Both the position numbers and the translations under genes were made by a program. From a bacterium (lineage in GTDB: Bacteria; Zhuqueibacterota; QNDG01; JAFGCO01), in contig JAFGCO010000048.1 of the NCBI GenBank assembly GCA_016932575.1, positions 66,889 through 130,888 on the forward strand: a stretch of 64,000 bases of DNA. The letters are read 5' to 3'. How positions within the stretch are numbered: the stretch's first letter is position 1; the number at the start of each line of letters is the position of its first letter. Shown here in pieces: positions 16,336 through 27,100 of this stretch. The notes under the pieces are model-generated. The model was not told the origin of the DNA and did not search any database. It saw nothing but the letters and a program-made list of their open reading frames with translations.

Positions 16336-17559
16336 CTACAGCGTCTCCCGGTCATGCATTCCAATCAGATACAGAATGCTGTCCAGGCCAAGTGTGGAAA
16401 TCGATTGCTTTGCAGACTGGCGAACGATCGGTTTTGCACGAAAAGCGATGCCCATGCCAGCCGTATTAAGCATAGGCAGGTCATTGGCGCCGTCCCCCAC
16501 TGCGATGGTCTGTTCCAGGCGGATTTTTTCTGCCTGGGCAATAAGCTTCAAATGCTCGGCTTTTCGCCGTCCGTCTACAATATCTCCTGCCACCTGTCCT
16601 GTAAGTTTGCCATGTTTGATTTCAAGCTCATTGGAGAAAACATAATCTACTCCCAGCTTTTGCCGTAGCGCTTCTCCGAAATAACTGAATCCGCCAGAAA
16701 GAATGGCGGTTTTAAATCCCAGGCTTTTCAAAGTCTTAAAAAGATATTCTGCGCCTTCTGTTAACGGTAATGTATCAGCGATCTGTTTCAGTACCTTTTC
16801 ATCCAGGCCCGTTAAAAGGCTTACACGTTTTCTGAGACTGGTTGTAAAGTCAATTTCTCCCCGCATGGCCGATTCGGTCACCCGGGTTACCTCGTCTCCC
16901 ACGCCCGCTTTTTTTGCCAATTCGTTGATAACCTCGATCTCAATCAGAGTAGAATCCATATCAAATGCCACCAGACGGCAATGCCGCCGATATACACTGT
17001 CTACCAGGAAGGCTATATCGATGCCGAGTTCGTCCGTGAGCTGCAGGCATTCGCTCCGCATTTGATCGAGATTGTCTGACTTGCCGCGGACTGATAATTC
17101 CACGCATGCCCGTGTTTGATTGTCTTTTGCATGCAGGGGAATTCTTCCGGAGAGCCTGGTGATTTTATCAATATTCAATCCATTTTTTGCAAGTATGGAG
17201 GAAACCCGTGAAATATGCTCAGCGGTGATTTTCCGGGCAAGAATGGTAATGATATACCGGGGTTTCCCCTGTTGATTCACCCATTCGTCGTATTCTTGTT
17301 CAGAAATGGGTGTAAAGTTCATCTGAACTCCCATCTCATGGGCCTTGAAAAGCAGGTCCTTGAGCACAGGAGAAGATTCTGCTTCTCTGGGAACTTCCAC
17401 AAGAAAACCCAAAGCCAGGGTGTCGTGGATCACTGCCTGACCAATATCCAGAACAGTTGCATTGTAATGGGTCAGAATATCCGTGATTGAAGAAGTGACA
17501 CCAGGCTTGTCGAGTCCCGAGATGTTGATTAAGAAAATTTCTTTCATTATGATTACCAT
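16336..17559 (-). CDS. serB: phosphoserine phosphatase with N-terminal ACT domains
   Basis: SerB removes phosphate from phosphoserine, the last step of serine synthesis. Residues 1-~180 form two ACT-type domains (ISGLDKPGVTSSITDIL at the start; IITILARKITAEHISRVSSIL). The HAD phosphatase follows: DMDSTLIEIEVINELAKKAGV with catalytic Asp200 and Asp202, the SGGFSYF motif and GDGANDLPML. The ~407 residues match the ACT-SerB type. The start may be the ATG at 17559 or, four codons later, at 17547 (MKEIFLINISG), which fits relatives better. It lies directly downstream of the first giant-protein cassette on the same strand but is metabolically unrelated. Confidence 0.93.
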   Translation of the reverse strand: MVIIMKEIFLINISGLDKPGVTSSITDILTHYNATVLDIGQAVIHDTLALGFLVEVPREAESSPVLKDLLFKAHEMGVQMNFTPISEQEYDEWVNQQGKPRYIITILARKITAEHISRVSSILAKNGLNIDKITRLSGRIPLHAKDNQTRACVELSVRGKSDNLDQMRSECLQLTDELGIDIAFLVDSVYRRHCRLVAFDMDSTLIEIEVINELAKKAGVGDEVTRVTESAMRGEIDFTTSLRKRVSLLTGLDEKVLKQIADTLPLTEGAEYLFKTLKSLGFKTAILSGGFSYFGEALRQKLGVDYVFSNELEIKHGKLTGQVAGDIVDGRRKAEHLKLIAQAEKIRLEQTIAVGDGANDLPMLNTAGMGIAFRAKPIVRQSAKQSISTLGLDSILYLIGMHDRETL

Positions 17560-17673
17560 GGATTTGAATGTAAGTTATCAATAATTTGTAAGATACAAAA
17601 TATTCATTTAAAAATAAACAGGAAAGTCGATGAACTGTTATAAGAAGCAGGAGTTTGGCAGGACAGTATTTTA

Positions 17674-18981
17674 TTATTGATTCGAATTGTTGATGAGTGC
17701 CTGTGCCTTGTCATTTTGACCCAATTGGTAATACACGGCAATGAGGTTGTGTTTTAAAAGATCATTGTTCTGATGGGCTTGAACCAGCCGAGCCCATCGG
17801 TTGCTCAATGCTTCAAGCTGGTCGGTATGATCGGCTGTGCGAATGACCAGTGGATAAAATTCCGGACTTTTTATATCAAGATTCAGTCCTTTTTGATAGA
17901 TCTGAAATGCTTTGGTCCATTGCTCCTGCTCTTCATAAATTGACCCCAGATTTTTTAATCCTATCATGGATCTCGGGTTTAATGCAAGGAACCGTTCATA
18001 AACTTGTATTGCCCGATCCCATCTTTTTTGATTTTTATACACAAGGGCCAGTTGTTCCAGTAAAAGCGGTGCATCAGGGTGGCTTTCCAATAGATTTAGA
18101 ATCAATGTTTTTAAAGATTCAGATGCAGCGGAGGGAAACCAGTTTAAAACCACACTTCTAAGCATTTTTTTTAACTCATCGACATTTTTTATTTCGACTG
18201 TCCCGGGAACCGGATTGGTGGAGCCATATTCTGATGAAAGTTGCATCATACTTTCTGAGATGCTGATCTCGAAAACAGCCCGTTTCAGAGCCTTTTCCTG
18301 AAACTGCCGGGTGAGACTTGTATCCGCATGTTTACGGGCATCGATAAATAATTTATAAGCGGACCGGGTCGTGCCGCCATTTTCTTCAGCCTGGAGATAA
18401 GCGGCCATTGCACTATCGGATTGGCCCGTTTTCTCAAAAACCTGGCCAAGACAGGAAGAAGGCCACGGACTTTTGGGATCCAGATTTTTCCATCGTTTAT
18501 AAAAAAATTCTGCCTTGCCATAATCGAAAATCTGTTCAGCCAGATCTGCTGCCTTAAACTGTAGCGCATTATTGTCCGGTTGATTCATAGCCAGCGGTGC
18601 AATGATCATCAGGGCAGAATCGAACTTGGCTTCATACTCATAGGTAGTGGACAGGAGGCGTGAGGCTTGCATGTTCTCCGGATGCATCCGCAGAACCTCC
18701 TGATAATAGATTCGGGCTTCTGAGAATCGGGATTGCATGAGATAGGTTGCAGCGACTTTTAAATGCAGGGATTCAGACTCGGGAAAGCGTTTCAGCTGTT
18801 TCAAATAATATTCACGGTCTGTTTCGATGTTCCTGTTTCTGGAGTGTATCTGATTAAGCAGTGAGTCAGAAAACAGAAAATGCTGGCCCTGGATGGGACC
18901 AGCACTGATTCCAACAATAAATAGCAGACTGTTTATATGGATATGGATAGAGTACTTTTTATTCAAGCGGATGTTTTTCAA
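17674..18981 (-). CDS. secreted TPR protein, cassette A
   Basis: The 435 residues begin with a signal peptide (cleavage likely after GPIQG). The body is helical with several tetratricopeptide repeats: SLHLKVAATYLMQSRFSEARIYY near residue 70 and WDRAIQVYERFLALNPRSMIGLKNLGSIYEEQEQWTKAFQIYQKGL near 330-375 are clear. TPRs usually hold protein partners; here probably in the periplasm. It is the last gene of cassette A, 32 nt after the FN3 gene. Its paralogue is at 37187-38488. The two C-termini differ (INNSNQ against LLHDFEK). Confidence 0.82.
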   Translation of the reverse strand: MKNIRLNKKYSIHIHINSLLFIVGISAGPIQGQHFLFSDSLLNQIHSRNRNIETDREYYLKQLKRFPESESLHLKVAATYLMQSRFSEARIYYQEVLRMHPENMQASRLLSTTYEYEAKFDSALMIIAPLAMNQPDNNALQFKAADLAEQIFDYGKAEFFYKRWKNLDPKSPWPSSCLGQVFEKTGQSDSAMAAYLQAEENGGTTRSAYKLFIDARKHADTSLTRQFQEKALKRAVFEISISESMMQLSSEYGSTNPVPGTVEIKNVDELKKMLRSVVLNWFPSAASESLKTLILNLLESHPDAPLLLEQLALVYKNQKRWDRAIQVYERFLALNPRSMIGLKNLGSIYEEQEQWTKAFQIYQKGLNLDIKSPEFYPLVIRTADHTDQLEALSNRWARLVQAHQNNDLLKHNLIAVYYQLGQNDKAQALINNSNQ

Positions 18982-19013
18982 AATGCTGATTCCCGTTTAT
19001 CTGTTTCTGCTGA

Positions 19014-20966
19014 TTAATTATTTGAGAAAATCACAGGAGCCGACTGACTGAATTTGCTTTCATTGCCGGATGTGTCAAAGGCTTTAACCCGATACCAGTG
19101 ATGCGGTTTCCCCTCTGTATCATGATATTGCAGCGCTGATAACGGGGCTTCAGAAATTTTTTGATACTGGCCGGTTTCTATTTCCGCTCTGTACAGTATG
19201 TATCCGGCCAGATCTTCAGCTATTGTTCTCTCCCATTGAACGGTCACACCTGTTTTATCTGATTTCGCCTGTAAAAAGCGGGGATAATGAGGCGGTTCAT
19301 AATCCCGCATAAACCTTTTCTCAGATAGAGTGGCAAGACTTTGATTGCCGGTCGTATCCACAGCAATAATACTGTATTGACAGGTATCTCCCTTCATGGC
19401 AGTGGTATCCGCCCATTCGAGAATGGATGATGGAAATTTCCCCAATTCAATGATTGTTCCATTGCAGATTTTGCTTAGTTTATAAATGGCCACATCGGGC
19501 GATGTACTGGGATTCCATTGAATCAATATTTCTCCTGTTCGAACAATAGTATGCACATCACCCGGCTTCTGGGGCGGCTGATCATCCGGAGTCTCAACCC
19601 AGATCGCTGCATTCTTGCTCTCTAGCAAGGAGCTGTCAACAGATGTCACGACGTAATAATAACGTGTCCCCGGTTCCAGATTGTTCGTGATGCCATCCGT
19701 ATAGAGTGTATCCTGAATAAGCTTTTCAGTGAGACGGAACAAGGTTTTATCCGTCAATCCGCGATATACGTAGAAACCCCAAATATCGGAATCAGCAGAG
19801 GGCTGCCAATGCAACTGTACCTGATGATTTTCCATATAGGATCTCAGATGCATAGGCGGAGAAGGGGGATCCTTGTCTTCAATCCAGATACTGATTCGAT
19901 TGCTGGGTTGACTTTCATTTCCTGCAGTGTCTACGGCCGAGACCGAATAGAAATATTGAGTCCGCAACTTACAGGCGGTATCTGTGTACCACGCTTCTTC
20001 GGCCATGATCGGATCTGTATTCATTTTCATTGAGGGACCAGTCATGTCGGGTGCGCGGTAGACATTGTAGGAAGCCACATCCAGTTCCGGATTCAGATTC
20101 CAGATGAGAGTCACTTGCCCTTCCTGGAGCCGGCTGATCAAACCCAGCGGCTGGGATGGCGGCACTGTATCCGTCATTCGCCCGCAAACGATTTTTGAAG
20201 GCTCGCTCATGAGACCGGATGCGTCGACAGCGAGGAGATAATAACAGACACTGACACCCGGCTTCACGTCACGGTCCAGATAGAACATCTCCGGACTGTC
20301 GAGTCGCAGCAGACGATCCTTGATAAGCTGAAATGAATCATTGATTCGACGATAGAGATGAAACTGAACAACCCGTTCATCGGAATCCGGATTCCACGAC
20401 GGATATTTCCAGGCGATTTCCATGCCCGTGGGCTGCGGTGCGAGTGTAATGTCTGCGGGAGGCACGGGTTGTTTTTCAATGATCCTAATCCTTTTTTCAA
20501 AGGTCTGCTGTGTATTGCCCTGACGGTCGATCAGACGAATCCGATAGTTGTAAATTTCATTCTTCTGATGTCCTCCAGCCACAAAGAATCTGCCCAAAAC
20601 ACGTCCGACATTTCGGTTCAACAAAGTGAAAATACCGCCGTGAAAGGCATCGTTTCTCAGAATATACAGAGTCTGCTGCATATTTTCCGTTTGCAGTGCA
20701 TCGGCGATTTCCTGATAATCATCACCGAGCATCCGCCGGGCTTCATCCAGAGACAGCACAGGCCGAATCGGATCCTGTGTGAGCTGAAAAAAATCACTGT
20801 CCTGAGGCCCCTTGCATTCGATCACAACGGATTGTCCCACAGCCGGGGTTTGCATGAGAAAAATGAAGACAGAGTCTCCTTTTACGGTCGATACAAAATT
20901 CTGCCCCGGCAGTGAGGAGTGAATGACCAGACCGATTATCCAGAAAAATTGACGCGTATGTCTCAT
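19014..20966 (-). CDS. secreted fibronectin type III protein, cassette A
   Basis: The protein has 650 residues. A signal peptide (cleaved near LPGQ) is followed by a ~150-residue beta domain with conserved segments LDEARRMLGDDYQEIADALQ and GGIFTLLNRNVGRVLGRFF, which I do not recognise. Then about five FN3 domains of ~95 residues follow, with the phrases DTAGNESQPSNRI and YHWYRVKAFDTSGNES. I choose the ATG at 20966 because AAGGA stands 7 nt before it and the same arrangement precedes the paralogue, giving both exactly 650 residues. The ATG at 20987 is the alternative. A 187-nt gap separates it from the giant gene. Confidence 0.85.
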   Translation of the reverse strand: MRHTRQFFWIIGLVIHSSLPGQNFVSTVKGDSVFIFLMQTPAVGQSVVIECKGPQDSDFFQLTQDPIRPVLSLDEARRMLGDDYQEIADALQTENMQQTLYILRNDAFHGGIFTLLNRNVGRVLGRFFVAGGHQKNEIYNYRIRLIDRQGNTQQTFEKRIRIIEKQPVPPADITLAPQPTGMEIAWKYPSWNPDSDERVVQFHLYRRINDSFQLIKDRLLRLDSPEMFYLDRDVKPGVSVCYYLLAVDASGLMSEPSKIVCGRMTDTVPPSQPLGLISRLQEGQVTLIWNLNPELDVASYNVYRAPDMTGPSMKMNTDPIMAEEAWYTDTACKLRTQYFYSVSAVDTAGNESQPSNRISIWIEDKDPPSPPMHLRSYMENHQVQLHWQPSADSDIWGFYVYRGLTDKTLFRLTEKLIQDTLYTDGITNNLEPGTRYYYVVTSVDSSLLESKNAAIWVETPDDQPPQKPGDVHTIVRTGEILIQWNPSTSPDVAIYKLSKICNGTIIELGKFPSSILEWADTTAMKGDTCQYSIIAVDTTGNQSLATLSEKRFMRDYEPPHYPRFLQAKSDKTGVTVQWERTIAEDLAGYILYRAEIETGQYQKISEAPLSALQYHDTEGKPHHWYRVKAFDTSGNESKFSQSAPVIFSNN

Positions 20967-21153
20967 AGAGTAATCCTTTTTATTCATTTTTCCTGCCTGT
21001 CGTTCAAGATGATTGTTTGAAAGTGCGCGCCGCAGTTACCGATTTAAAAAAATGGATCAATCCTTTTATTTCCTATTTGTATCCATAGTATCGGTTTACA
21101 AAATCTTATCATGACTCAAATTCGCATGTATCACGAACCTCTTAAACAACGTC

Positions 21154-24100
21154 CTATTCGCTTTGTGACAGAACCAGCAAGGCAACCGGCGATATGTCGG
21201 TCTGATTGACATAGCGCGCCATGACATAGAGTGGAATTCTGCCCAAAGTCACCCCAGGCAGAATGATATCCCACTGCGATTGTGCAGGATACATCGCTGG
21301 ATCAAGAATGTCATGAACCTGAGGTGATGTTCCCACCCACAACTCCAGCGGATACAGAATTCCTTCAGATTGTTTCAGCTGCAACAGGCAGCAGTCCTCT
21401 GCCTGTCTCAGTGTTCCTGTGAGGGAAGGAGCTTCGAGTGTGCCGATTTTCAATTCATGATAACAGGTCAACGAATAGGTACCGGATGCGGCAACGCTCC
21501 GGGCTGTCAGAATCCATATCTGACCCCGGTTTGAAGGATCGAGATCCCGGCGATATTCAGGCGCAGAGGCTGTTAATGAGACGTCCTTCTGAATATTATC
21601 GGATCCCCTGGATGAACCGATCCGGAATTTTACCTGTTCCGCGTTGCTGAAGGAGACGGGTTCGGCAGTACAGACCAGAATATCATGCTCGTTTTCATGC
21701 ATGATATTCAGTGTCAAATGCGGGAGGGATATATTTGGGACTGTGGTCTGAACAAGCATGGTGTCTGTCGGGTTCGATTTCCGGTCAAAACCGCAGACCG
21801 ACAGACTCAGGACCGATCCCGGTCCGATATTCGTCTGTGTCAGGGAATGTGTCCAGCTGAATGTACTCTGGGACGAACTCAGGGGGATCCGGGTGACTTC
21901 GACAATATCAGAGGTTCCCGCTATGCTGCCGATCCAGAGCTTCAGGCCGGCCAGATTTTCTGCGGATGATTCGCCGTGAAGGCTGCCGTTAAAATGCAGA
22001 CAGAGCAGCCCGTTTTCCTGAGAAAGGTAAAAATCCGTATTTTTCAACAGATCGTTAAAGGAGGCGGCGAGCCTGAAGGATTTTAAGAGCGAAGAAATGC
22101 CTGCTTCGGTTGAGACGCGCAGGGAAAGATAAATCACGTCGCCCCTTGCAATATTCTCCGGAAGAAAGATGCTCTTTCGGAATTCTGTTTCGATTTTGAA
22201 ATCTTTTTCCGGAATGATATCTTCTTTATTGACGCCGGTTCCGACCATATAGTATATGGTACAGACCCGCTCCATTTTTGAGCGGGCATCCATTTCTCCG
22301 CTGAGCAGAATAATCATCGACTGATCATCACCACTCATTTCCACCGTGATCGGAGGCAGATGCGGCGGCAGTGTAAATGACTGATCAACGTGCGGATAGC
22401 CAAAACCGTTCACATCCTTTTTATAAATCCGTGTCGTATATTCGGGCCCGGTCTTGAATTGATCTGACAGCTGCAATGATACGGAACCTGGCGGATTCGA
22501 GAATATCTGTTCCTGAAGAATCTCCGATGTTTCTCCACCCGTAATCAGCACTTCCAGTGTCTGGGCGTTGAGAATACCTCCGATACGCAAGACGGGGAGA
22601 TCTCTGGAATCGTATCCGGGCTGAAGAATGTATGGTTTTAACGTGAGCGCCGAATGGGTCAGAACAGTTTCAGTGAATTGATTCTGACCATTGACCGTTC
22701 GTATCACGATGACAAAATTCTGCTGCGCAAGCGTTGATCCGTCGATATTTACCGGACAGGACAATTCTGCGTTGACAGTGTTTTTTTCGGGTCCGAAATC
22801 AAAGAGAGGATGTCCTTTGCTGTCCGTTTGGAACGGTTTCAGGTGCAGATCATCCGTACTGCGTCCCATAGCCACCTGAATCCCGGCGATGTCGCTTTCA
22901 GTATCCTTACAGGGCTCATGGATCTGAATCAGCAGCTCATTATCCGCATTCCATCCCCTGAATTCCGCCGAAAATGACGAAGGCTTTGTCGGATCATCTA
23001 TTTGTTGTACCTCAAAGACGGCAGCAGGAACGATGATTTCGTTCTCGTCGTTTTTCACACGCAGTGCGATTTGAAAGGTTTCTCTGAAGGGCAGGTTCAG
23101 GGGCAGATCGGGTATATTGCCCTGAAAATTGAATTGAATGGTTCCCTCATAAGAATTGATGCCAGAAACAGGCTTCCATGCCCCGGCATCAATGGACGAT
23201 CCGTTTCTCAGCAATTGAAATTCATAATTCTCCATATAAAATTTCCGGCAGCTTACTCCATCATCCGTCGTAAAATAGATTTCTCCTGCAAGCGGCAGGC
23301 TGAGTTTGGCGTACAGTTCTTCGACACTTGATTGAGAGATGGATACTGTGGCCTGTGCATTTTCGGGAAAGCCAATGCAAGAAGGATTATAGACCAGCGG
23401 ATATTCTGATACCAGGGGCGTGCTGTAGAGTCCGGTCAGATCCCTTGCGCGCACACGTACTTCATAGGGTTTGCCTTTTTCCATGTTGACAACAACGCTT
23501 GCGGAGTCTTTGTGTATCGCAGGTTTCCAGTCCACTATAGCGGAACTGCCTTTCCAGGGCCAGACCGAGATTTCATACTGGGCAATTTCCCCGGAGGACA
23601 GGGCCTGAGGCCATGAAACAACGATCTGGTTTCCGGATGACATCAGATAACAGTCCTGCTCCATGCCTGTTCCGGACATCACGCCTGTTACCTTCTGAGA
23701 GGTGTTTTTAATAACCAGAGGCTGGCCCGGAAATTCCGGAGGAATGGCAGTCGGGGTGACCGGCTGATAGAACTGTGTCGTGGGTTGGTTACCTCCGTGC
23801 TGAATCGTAATGCTTTTCTCGGGCGATTCCACGGTCAAACCGGCGATGTTTCTGTACCGCGCTTTAACACCGATGCTTTCTTCTCCCATTTTTGCAGGGA
23901 AAATCGGCGCGGTAAACGAAGAGACCTTTCCTATTGACTGGAAATTATGGCCCGATATGGTATAGGCATGTTCAATGATGCCCCCGGCATTTGAAGCATC
24001 CCCCATGTTCAGGGTCAGATTGACCGGACTGTAACGTTTGCCGGATGCGGATTCTTTCACATAAAAACTACAGAGGGAGGGAAGATAGAGTTCGGTTTCG

Positions 24101-27100
24101 AGTACTTTCATGCGGTTTTCCATACCTGTTAATGCATTCTTTAAATCGGCTGAACAATCCGGATTTTGTCTGGCAAGCAAAATGAATTGCTGATAGGCCG
24201 TATAGAGTTTTTCGGTCAGTTCTGCGTACTGATCCCAGATAACATCAAGTTTTTCGGTGAGTTCCCGGTGCATGACATCCTTGTCTGCATTGTAATTGCG
24301 ATGGATCCGCGTGGCCCGCAAGTAGAGGGTGTCGAGTTGAGATATGGTATGTAAGGCGAAAGCCTCAGGCACTTTGCCGTAGAGTTGTCGGCTTGTGGTC
24401 TCATAGGCACTGCACAGTCCGTACAAATCCAGGGTCCATGAATCCACATCCAGCATGGTATTCGATAACTTTTCCATGACGCCGATTCGACGGTCCACCA
24501 AAGCATGAAAATCCTTTTGAAAATCTTCGAACAACTGCCTTGCGTTTTCATTTGTTTTTATTGGCAAAGGAGTTGTATTCGGATCAATGTATACATGCAA
24601 ATGTGTTAAATTTGTGCCCATATGGCTTTGACCATAGATATGTTGATTGACATGATCAACGACGTCCCGATAAATTACATATTTGGCTTCCATGTTGTTA
24701 ATGGCCGATGCATCAATCTGGCTTTGCATCGACGGGCTGACGAATTTTTCCATGGCTCTGCTGATATCGCCATCCGGTCCGATCACGGCGTATATGACTG
24801 ACCTAATACTATCGAGATATTCGATCTGCATCTGCAAATCGGCCAGAGCGGTTTGAACATGGCTTGAATAATCATTGAGCAGTATTGTATTTTCATTATG
24901 AATGGATTTGTCCACATCGAATGCGGGTACTGTCACTCCTTCATCAGAAACAGAAGAACCGGTTAACAGCGGATTCTTTAGAGCGGATAAAGTATCCGAT
25001 TTCAATTCTTCAAGGTGAATAGCGGTCCGTAACTGTTCCAGAGTGACTTTGGCTTTCTGGCACTGCTGATTCAAACTGTTCCGATGGTCCTGCAGTTCAG
25101 TGTTCAGATCTTTCTGATACTGGTCCGCGTCCTGTTTCAAGGCAGGAATCTGTGCGATGGTTGAAGGACTTAATGCAAGGAGTATTTTATCTGTGAATGC
25201 ATGATAATCAATCATAGCAGTCAAATCCGCATAAGAGGGTTCTTTACCGTCATCAGGACCGCCATACTTTGGGAAATTATATAATACGCGCCCTAATGGA
25301 TATTTTTCCGCATCGATCAAGTCGTAAAGTTCGGTTCTCCCTGTGGATATGTTTTTTATAATCCTGTCCATCATGGCTTCATCCAGAGCGAGCTTCAGCG
25401 GAATATCACCCGCGCTTAATGCGCCTGCGACTTGTTCGGTCTGACCCTTGATGATTCTGGCTGCTTCCGCCGCTTCGGCAAGCGCTATTTGTATACCCGG
25501 ATCGCCGCCCAGTCCGCCGTCAAACGAGCCATTCCTCCATCTGGCCCAGACCGATCCGCTCCAGCTGGCCAATCCCCAGCAGGCACTCAACCTCAGTTTC
25601 GCATATCCGTAGAAATAGGGGTCGGGAATTATGATCAGCGCGGCGCCCAGCTCGCCCTTTGCTGCAGCCAGCCCTGCGAGCACTTCCGCTTCAATACGTG
25701 CCAACAGATAACCGCCCAGGGAAGGATGTTCCTGATCCCAAACCACCCATACGGCATTGTCCAATCCGGCATGCACGGACAGAACGCCGATATCAAATCC
25801 GCCGCTTATATTGCCCTGGATGAGAAATCCGGGATTGCCGATAATGAGATCATAATTGGCTTTGAGAATATTCAAAATATCGATGTTGATATTGCCCTGA
25901 AGACCCCAGTAGAGCTCATCGCTGTACACAACAGCGAAGGCCACGGTTGCTTTTTGGCCCGTATCGCTCAGCTTTTTCAGTTTGAGTTCAATATCCAGAT
26001 TTCCCTGGAGATAAAAGCTGCCGATACTGCCCATTGTGTTCAGATCCTGCAATCCGGTTTCCAGATGACCTTTGGCGGTGATGTCGAGATGGTCAGACAT
26101 GGCTTTCAGGATGGTGAGAGAGGCATCGAGACGAATATGATCCGAGGAGAGTGAGAACAGGGCACGCCCGGAGATGGTTTCTTCCCTGACCAGGGCGACA
26201 CCTCCGAACACGAATACCTGAATCAGGGGATTCGTCTGGGTATATTGAGCAAACGAGGTTTGCAGCCATTCCGATTCGTTGTCCAGTTCGCAGTGGCTGT
26301 ATACCCACTTTTCGATGCGGTCTGACGGATTGAAAAAGATTCCACCGCCAAAATCCGTTACTGATACAGGTCCGATTTTGATTCCCTCCTTCATACTCAT
26401 GGCGAGGAAAAGTCCGAAGCCCGGCAGCGAAACATTGGCGCCGCCGACCATTCGATCTTCATAGGCGATTTCACCCACGGCAGTAAAACTGAGTTCATCT
26501 TCGATTGACAGACTGCCTCCGGCCGTTATCCGGAGCTGGAAGTTCTCATGGGTCAATGGAATACGGGCTTCCAGGTCCAGACGCCCTTTTACAGTATCCT
26601 TTAATTCGAAATTCACATTGTCAAACAGCAAATAGAACTGGGTGGCATCTTTATAGATGATGAATTGGTCCATACCGCCCTCAAATCCTTGCACTTCAGT
26701 GCTGATGGAGGCTTTGAAGGTCACATAGAATCCCTTTGTGGATCTGGACCCCTGAGAAACGGAACCGCTTGAAATGTTAGCCGCTGAAAAATCGAAGGAC
26801 AGCGGATCTGTCCCATAATTGAAATCGCTGACCGTTATTTTAAATCCGTACAGATTCAGTTCTCCATTCGTTATTCTGCCGAATTTCGTTGAATTGGGTG
26901 TAAGAACAAATTCTTCAAACGGGCAGCCTCCGCTTCCTCCGGGCAGACAATTGAGCGTCAGATTGCCCCCCAACTGAATACTGAAAACATCATCCGTATT
27001 TACTGAAATATGGTTTACTTCCAGGATAATGAGGTCTTCCAGAACAATGGCCGGCGCGGCTGCTTCTTCCAGGGTCCAGGTTTCTCCGGTAATACGGCCA

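Noticed and set aside
25432-26154. 240-codon plus-strand frame opposite giant A
   Set aside because: Antisense to a continuous 3598-codon gene with a conserved paralogue; its translation resembles no known protein.
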